Positions 15,543-19,419 of a DNA stretch of 19,419 nucleotides are shown piece by piece; positions within the stretch are counted from its first letter, which is position 1; every line of letters starts with the position of its first letter. Made by a program: the position numbers and the translations under genes. Origin of the DNA: Coriobacteriales bacterium (GTDB lineage Bacteria; Actinomycetota; Coriobacteriia; Coriobacteriales; JAEZZM01); the NCBI GenBank assembly GCA_029983705.1, contig JASBYZ010000021.1, positions 1-19,419 on the forward strand. Reading direction: 5' to 3'. Under the pieces are notes generated by a model. The model searched no databases. It was given only the letters and a program-made list of their open reading frames with translations, and had not been told where the DNA came from.

Positions 15543-15580
15543 TGCTTAGTATCTTGTTTGCCATCTTGCTTAGTATCTTG
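15543..15580 (-). repeat. Short direct repeat encoding Lys-Gln-Asp repeats
   Basis: The 14-base string TGCTTAGTATCTTG (plus strand) occurs at 15543-15556 and again at 15567-15580, a 24-base period. It encodes the repeated DTKQD units in the DUF2993 gene's hydrophilic insert (QDTKQDGKQDTKQDNKQ). Such in-frame repeats can change copy number by slippage. Confidence 0.75.
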
Positions 15581-15754
15581 CTCCTGGCTTTGGGCTTCAG
15601 GCTTTTTATTAGCAAGCTTTGCAATATTTAAAGAAACATCAGTAGGAGTAAGCTTTACTGCAGGGACTGTTCTTGAAAGATCTGATGAGGTAGCAGTTCC
15701 TGGCTCTGCCTTTAAAAATACCGTTACCGGCACACCGAGAATATCTGCGACAAG

Positions 15755-15757
15755 CTA
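15755..15757 (-). other. In-frame amber (TAG) codon inside the DUF2993 reading frame
   Basis: The minus-strand context is ATT TAG CTT. TAG also ends several other genes here (ABC ATPase, adaptor, beta-lactamase-like gene and this gene's own end). TAG is therefore an ordinary stop in this organism and not reassigned. Confidence 0.9.
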
Positions 15758-16224
15758 AATTTGTCCCGACTCATTTTTTACCTGCATCTTTAAGCCTTGA
15801 GCTGTAACAAGGTTTTGCAGAGACTGGGTGGTAAGTAGTGCCTTACCAGTAAGTGCATCTGCATGATAGGGCTCTGAGGTGGACAAACCTTGAATGGTAA
15901 AATCAGCGTTTTCAAGTCTAATATTAGCGTTGCCCGTTTTGTAGTTTAGGGCATCTGCCTTAATATCAACGCTTGAGAGCTTACCGGATATCAACTGAGG
16001 TAAAAATGGCCAGCCATGAACCGAAATATTTTCGTTTTCAGCACTAAGTCCTGAAATTTGGGTGACCGCATCGCTTGCCTTGTTTTGAGCATAGTTTCTT
16101 GCAAATAAATCTCCAGCTATAAGGCCTATAACGATAAGAATTACTACAAGTATGCTGATTACTAAAACTTTACGTGTGTTTTGCATATATCCCCCAGTAT
16201 TAGGATACGCCGGTACATCTTTTT

Positions 16225-16253
16225 ACTATAATAACGCACTTTTACTATTTAAA
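16225..16253 (-). promoter_or_regulatory. Candidate promoter for the DUF2993 gene
   Basis: On the minus strand TTTAAA (16248-16253, overlapping the ligA stop) is followed after 17 bases by TATAGT (16225-16230). The gene start at 16186 follows with a GGGGGA ribosome site. The -10 matches well, the -35 only partly. Confidence 0.3.
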
Positions 16254-18372
16254 ACTTGTATGTACCCTTCAATATCTCTATAAGGTCATCTTCATTTAAA
16301 ATCGTCACACCTAAGTCCTGTGCCTTTGTAAGCTTTGAGCCCGCTTTTTCTCCAGCAACAAGGTAGTTGGTGTTTTTAGATACTGACGATGAGACCTTAG
16401 CACCAAGCGACTTAAGTGCATCTCCTGCCTCATCTCTTGAAAAGCCTTCCAAAGAACCGGTGAGCACAAAGCTTAAGCCCTCTAGAGTGCTCTCTTGTGC
16501 AACTGCAGCCTCGTCTTCTTGCATGCGCACCCCTTGAGCCTCAATCCTGTGAATAACCTCTTGGTTATCTTTAACTTCTAGGAAGTTTTTGATGCTTTGT
16601 GCGATCTTCTCGCCCACACCCTCAACACTTGAGAGCTCCTCTACACTTGCATCTTTGAGTGCCTGCATACTTGGAAATTGACGAGTGAGATCTTGGGCAA
16701 CTGTTTTGCCAACGTGCCTGATGCCCAGTCCAAAAATTACTCTCCAAAATTCTTTTGTTTTTGAAGCTTGAATCTCATCATAAATTTTTTGAGCAACCAC
16801 TGCTCCTATAGTGCGTGCAGAACCATCAGCATTTAAGATACCGGTTTTGGTGTGTGCTATAGCCTCAAGGCTTAACTTCTCATAGTAATCTGCAATATCA
16901 TTTAAGAGGCCTTCTTTAATTAAGGCAGCGATATTTTTAGGACCCAAGCCTTCAATATCAAGGGCTTGTCTGCTTGTCCAGTGAACTAATCTCTCAAGGG
17001 CTTGAGCTGGACAATCAATTGATACGCAGCGATAAGCCACCTCTCCTTCTTCTTGAATGATTGGAGAGCCACATGAAGGACAGGTCTTTGGCATCTTAAA
17101 TACCTGAGCATCCTTTGGCCTTTTATCAAGTACAGGTCCTACAATCTCAGGAATTACATCTCCTGCCTTGTGCACAATAACGGTATCTCCCACGCGCACA
17201 TCCTTGCGCTCAATCTCATCCATATTGTGCAGTGTTGCGCGAGCTACCGTTGAGCCGGCAACTAATACTGGCTCAAGCTCTGCTACAGGAGTTACCGTTC
17301 CTGTTCTTCCTACCTGTAAGCTAATATCTTTTAAGAGGGTTTGCTTTTGTTCAGGTGGAAACTTAAAGGCAATAGCCCAGCGCGGAGCACGCGCAGTAAA
17401 ACCTAAAAGCTCTTGCTTGGCAAAATCATTAACCTTTACCACAACGCCATCAATATCGTATTCAAGCTCAGAGCGTGCCTCAAGCGCGTGAGCACAAAAG
17501 TCATGCACTTCTTTTGCGCTGTTGCATACCTTTACCATTGGGTTTACGTCAAATCCTGCATCTTTTAACCAGGATAAAAACTCTGACTGTGAGTGCACAT
17601 CTAAAATATCTGCATCAGCTATTGCATAAATAAAGGTGGCAAGATCTCTTTGTGCCGTAATCTTTGGATTTTTTTGACGAAGAGAGCCTGAAGCAGCGTT
17701 TCTTGGGTTTGCAAAAGATGCCTTGCCCTGCTCGTCAGCTTGCTCATTTAACTTTACAAATGAGCTCTTGGGCATATAGACCTCACCGCGCACCTCAAGC
17801 CTGCCGTGCTCTCTTCCGCCTAGAAGGTGGTCAAAACCTTTGGCGTGAATACTATGAGGTACATCGTCTATGGTAATAACGTTTGCGGTTACGTTTTCTC
17901 CGGTAGTACCGTCTCCTCTTGTGGCAGCTCTCACAAGCTTTCCCGCCTCATACGTAAGAGCTATACCAAGTCCATCAATTTTAAGCTCACAAATAAACTG
18001 AGGAGTATCACCAAGTGAGGGAACCACACGCGAAAGCCAGGCATCAAGCTCGTCTAAGTTCATAGCGTCATCTAAAGAATACATGCGCACTTGGTGTTCA
18101 ACCGGCTCAAACTGCTCCGATAAAAAACCGCCCACGCGCTGAGTTGGAGAGGCAGGACTTACGAGTTCAGGAAATTTAGCCTCTAAAGCCTCAAGCTGTC
18201 TAAGCAAGCTATCAAACTGTGCATCTGTAATCTCTGGCTTATCGTCTTGATAATAAAGTTTTTGGTGGTGAAGTATTTCTTTTTGAAGCGCAACTACATA
18301 CTCTCGAGTGTCTTCAAGTTCTGAAAAATCGTCTACAGTTTTATTAAAATCTTCTAGCAAGGTTCGTCTCAC
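16249..18372 (-). CDS. ligA: NAD-dependent DNA ligase LigA
   Basis: The 707-residue protein seals nicks during replication and repair using NAD. An N-terminal Ia domain (about 20-85, with HHQKLYYQDDKPEITDAQFD) is followed by the adenylation domain with nucleotide-accepting lysine K131 in CELKIDG, RGDGTTGENVT, EVRGEVYM and DIDGVVVKV (306-314). Then come the OB domain (VGRTGTVTPVAELEPV), a four-cysteine zinc finger (C431, C434, C449, C454), the helix-hairpin-helix region (about 470-600) and a C-terminal BRCT domain (about 629-705). All parts are intact. The start is GTG at 18372 without an obvious ribosome site. A TTG four codons later is a possible alternative, so the first residues are uncertain. 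The 116 bases to the divergent moeA gene should hold promoters for both, but no convincing pair stands out for ligA. Confidence 0.97.
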   Translation of the reverse strand: MRRTLLEDFNKTVDDFSELEDTREYVVALQKEILHHQKLYYQDDKPEITDAQFDSLLRQLEALEAKFPELVSPASPTQRVGGFLSEQFEPVEHQVRMYSLDDAMNLDELDAWLSRVVPSLGDTPQFICELKIDGLGIALTYEAGKLVRAATRGDGTTGENVTANVITIDDVPHSIHAKGFDHLLGGREHGRLEVRGEVYMPKSSFVKLNEQADEQGKASFANPRNAASGSLRQKNPKITAQRDLATFIYAIADADILDVHSQSEFLSWLKDAGFDVNPMVKVCNSAKEVHDFCAHALEARSELEYDIDGVVVKVNDFAKQELLGFTARAPRWAIAFKFPPEQKQTLLKDISLQVGRTGTVTPVAELEPVLVAGSTVARATLHNMDEIERKDVRVGDTVIVHKAGDVIPEIVGPVLDKRPKDAQVFKMPKTCPSCGSPIIQEEGEVAYRCVSIDCPAQALERLVHWTSRQALDIEGLGPKNIAALIKEGLLNDIADYYEKLSLEAIAHTKTGILNADGSARTIGAVVAQKIYDEIQASKTKEFWRVIFGLGIRHVGKTVAQDLTRQFPSMQALKDASVEELSSVEGVGEKIAQSIKNFLEVKDNQEVIHRIEAQGVRMQEDEAAVAQESTLEGLSFVLTGSLEGFSRDEAGDALKSLGAKVSSSVSKNTNYLVAGEKAGSKLTKAQDLGVTILNEDDLIEILKGTYKF

Positions 18373-18488
18373 TTCTATAAGTAATTAATTTTTGTAAAAC
18401 TTAGCTTACCCCAAGAATATAAATTTGCTCTGTATTTATTAAATCTATTAAGTACAATTAAAGCATCTTTACATGAGAGGGAATCATT

Positions 18489-19419
18489 ATGCATAACACC
18501 GAAGTTGTAAGTGTTGATGAGGCACGTGCACTCGTTTTAGCACACTCATATCAAACTTCCTATGAATACATACGACTTGAAGAGAGTTTAGGTCGAGTCT
18601 TATTTTCAACGCAAACATCCCCAGAGGCTGTTCCTCCCTTTGCAACAAGCCTTATGGATGGCTTTGCACTTGCAAGCAAAGACGCTCAAAACGTCTCGAA
18701 ATCTAGCCCCTTATCTTTGGGAGTTGTGGGCCACATTGGGGCAGGCATGGTCTTTGATGGCTCACTTAGAGCAGGCCAGTGCGTACGAATTATGACAGGG
18801 TGCGCACTTCCTGAGGGCACAGACAGTGTTATTAAGCTTGAAGATACCGCAATTAGCACAGGCACTGGAGGAAAAGGTTCTGTCATCTCCTATGGCTACC
18901 CTATTAAGCCTGGTCAGTTTGTAAAAGCTAAGGGTGCAGAGGTAGAAGTAGGAGATGTCTTAGTTGAGGGTGGACAGGTAATTGACGCTCACTGCATTGG
19001 AGCACTCTCAAGCCTTGGCTTTTCTGAGATCTCTGTATTTCAAAAACCAAAGGTAGCAATCATACCACTTGGCTCAGAACTCGTTGAAGCCTCTCATACA
19101 CCAAAAATGGGACAGATTAGAAACTCTAATTGCTATACGCTATCTGCCCTTGCACAAAAGGCAGGAGCCGAGGTAATTCCCTTTGACATTATTCCTGATG
19201 ATAGAGGGGCTATTGCAGAGACTATCCTGCGCGCAACAGAGCTTGCAGACATTGTAGTCACATCTGGCGGCTCTGCTGGAGGCGACTTTGATTTTATTGA
19301 CTACGTTATAAAAGACTTAGGCGAGCTCTTATACACCGATGTTTTGATGAACCCGGCAAAAACCCAAGGCTTTGGCATTGTTAAAGGAGTGCCAGTGTTT
19401 GGACTACCAGGACAGCCCA
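18489..19419 (+). CDS. moeA: Molybdopterin molybdenumtransferase MoeA-like protein, C-terminus cut by window edge
   Basis: From the ATG at 18489, 310 residues are visible before the right edge. GAGAGGG (18475-18481), seven bases upstream, is a strong ribosome site; TACAAT at 18453-18458 is a possible -10. SLMDGFAL corresponds to the MoeA MDGYA motif, IMTGCALPEGTDSVIKLED to the family's MTGAxLPxGxDAV, and QIRNSNCYTL and TSGGSAGGDFDF to the MoeA core domain. MNPAKTQGFG and GLPGQP stand where most MoeA proteins have KPGKPxxFG and GLPGNP. MoeA inserts molybdate into adenylated molybdopterin, the last common step of molybdenum cofactor synthesis, in the cytoplasm. The altered core motifs suggest a divergent subgroup. 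No other cofactor gene is visible, and the C-terminal domain IV is outside the window. Confidence 0.87.
   Translation, partial: MHNTEVVSVDEARALVLAHSYQTSYEYIRLEESLGRVLFSTQTSPEAVPPFATSLMDGFALASKDAQNVSKSSPLSLGVVGHIGAGMVFDGSLRAGQCVRIMTGCALPEGTDSVIKLEDTAISTGTGGKGSVISYGYPIKPGQFVKAKGAEVEVGDVLVEGGQVIDAHCIGALSSLGFSEISVFQKPKVAIIPLGSELVEASHTPKMGQIRNSNCYTLSALAQKAGAEVIPFDIIPDDRGAIAETILRATELADIVVTSGGSAGGDFDFIDYVIKDLGELLYTDVLMNPAKTQGFGIVKGVPVFGLPGQP

Larger units (their letters stand above)
15221..16186 (-). pseudogene. DUF2993 (LmeA-like) membrane-anchored protein gene interrupted by an in-frame TAG
   Basis: Reading from the ATG at 16186, 143 codons encode an N-terminal membrane helix (7-27) and the DUF2993 hallmark HGWPFLPQLISGKLSSVDI. 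Then a TAG stands at 15757-15755. The same frame stays open after it for 177 codons to a second TAG at 15223-15221. The continuation (LVADILGVPVTVFLKAEPG, later SFTIPIEQAPNGLEINKLEV and GIYFEITGNQLNL) is the expected second half of the same domain. The downstream half carries a Lys/Gln/Asp-rich insert and a Gln/Ser/Ala tail. No ribosome site precedes the first GTG after the stop (15733), so separate translation is unlikely. LmeA-type proteins act in lipoglycan elongation in mycobacteria; a cell-envelope role here is inference. It could be a recent nonsense mutation, a sequencing error or a readthrough gene. Intact coding after the stop argues against old decay. Confidence 0.8.

Noticed and set aside
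15221..15733. A separate gene starting at the GTG at 15733
   Set aside because: There is no ribosome site before it. The frame is the direct continuation of the upstream DUF2993 frame across a TAG, and the protein begins in the middle of the domain.
15755..15757. Genetic-code change (TAG as sense codon) or pyrrolysine/selenocysteine coding
   Set aside because: TAG ends several other genes in the window, selenocysteine uses TGA, and no pyrrolysine genes or special downstream structure were seen.

Overview
The window looks like chromosomal DNA of an AT-leaning Gram-positive bacterium of the Actinomycetota. My best guess is a low-GC Coriobacteriia member (Atopobium/Lancefieldella/Olsenella-like). 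The supports are a DUF2993 protein of the mainly actinobacterial LmeA type, a YknXYZ-type ABC exporter with a membrane-anchored adaptor, the gatCAB amidotransferase operon, and spaced Shine-Dalgarno sites before most genes. No base-composition count or database search was run, so the genus is inference. No rRNA, tRNA, CRISPR, insertion sequence or phage gene was seen. Gene density is high and no gene-free stretch exceeds about 130 bases.

Left part (1-6300): a nicotinate phosphoribosyltransferase gene (N-terminal part only) runs off the left edge and diverges from a MalY/PatB-type PLP C-S lyase. The lyase converges on a three-gene operon read leftwards: adaptor (673 aa, with an unusually large hairpin region), MacB-type ATPase, FtsX/MacB-type permease. 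Upstream of it, in the same direction, lies a small coiled-coil protein with a C-terminal membrane helix.

Middle part (6300-11820): a membrane-anchored staphylococcal-type nuclease on the plus strand ends tail-to-tail, overlapping by 4 bases, with a serine beta-lactamase-fold membrane protein whose three catalytic motifs are all degraded. Upstream of that, on the minus strand, are a PflX-type radical SAM protein, a fusion of an AlkA-like glycosylase to an Ogt-type methyltransferase, and an EamA transporter.

Right part (11851-19419): gatC-gatA-gatB form a tightly coupled operon that continues without a clear break into the EamA, repair-fusion, PflX and beta-lactamase-like genes, so about 8 kb may be one transcription unit. 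Upstream are a DUF2993 gene split by an in-frame TAG and ligA (NAD-dependent DNA ligase). A divergent moeA gene runs off the right edge.

The most notable observations are the in-frame amber codon in the DUF2993 gene, the beta-lactamase-like pseudoenzyme with four C-terminal membrane helices, the glycosylase-alkyltransferase fusion, the enlarged exporter adaptor, and a MoeA with altered signature motifs. I see no clearly novel multi-gene system.
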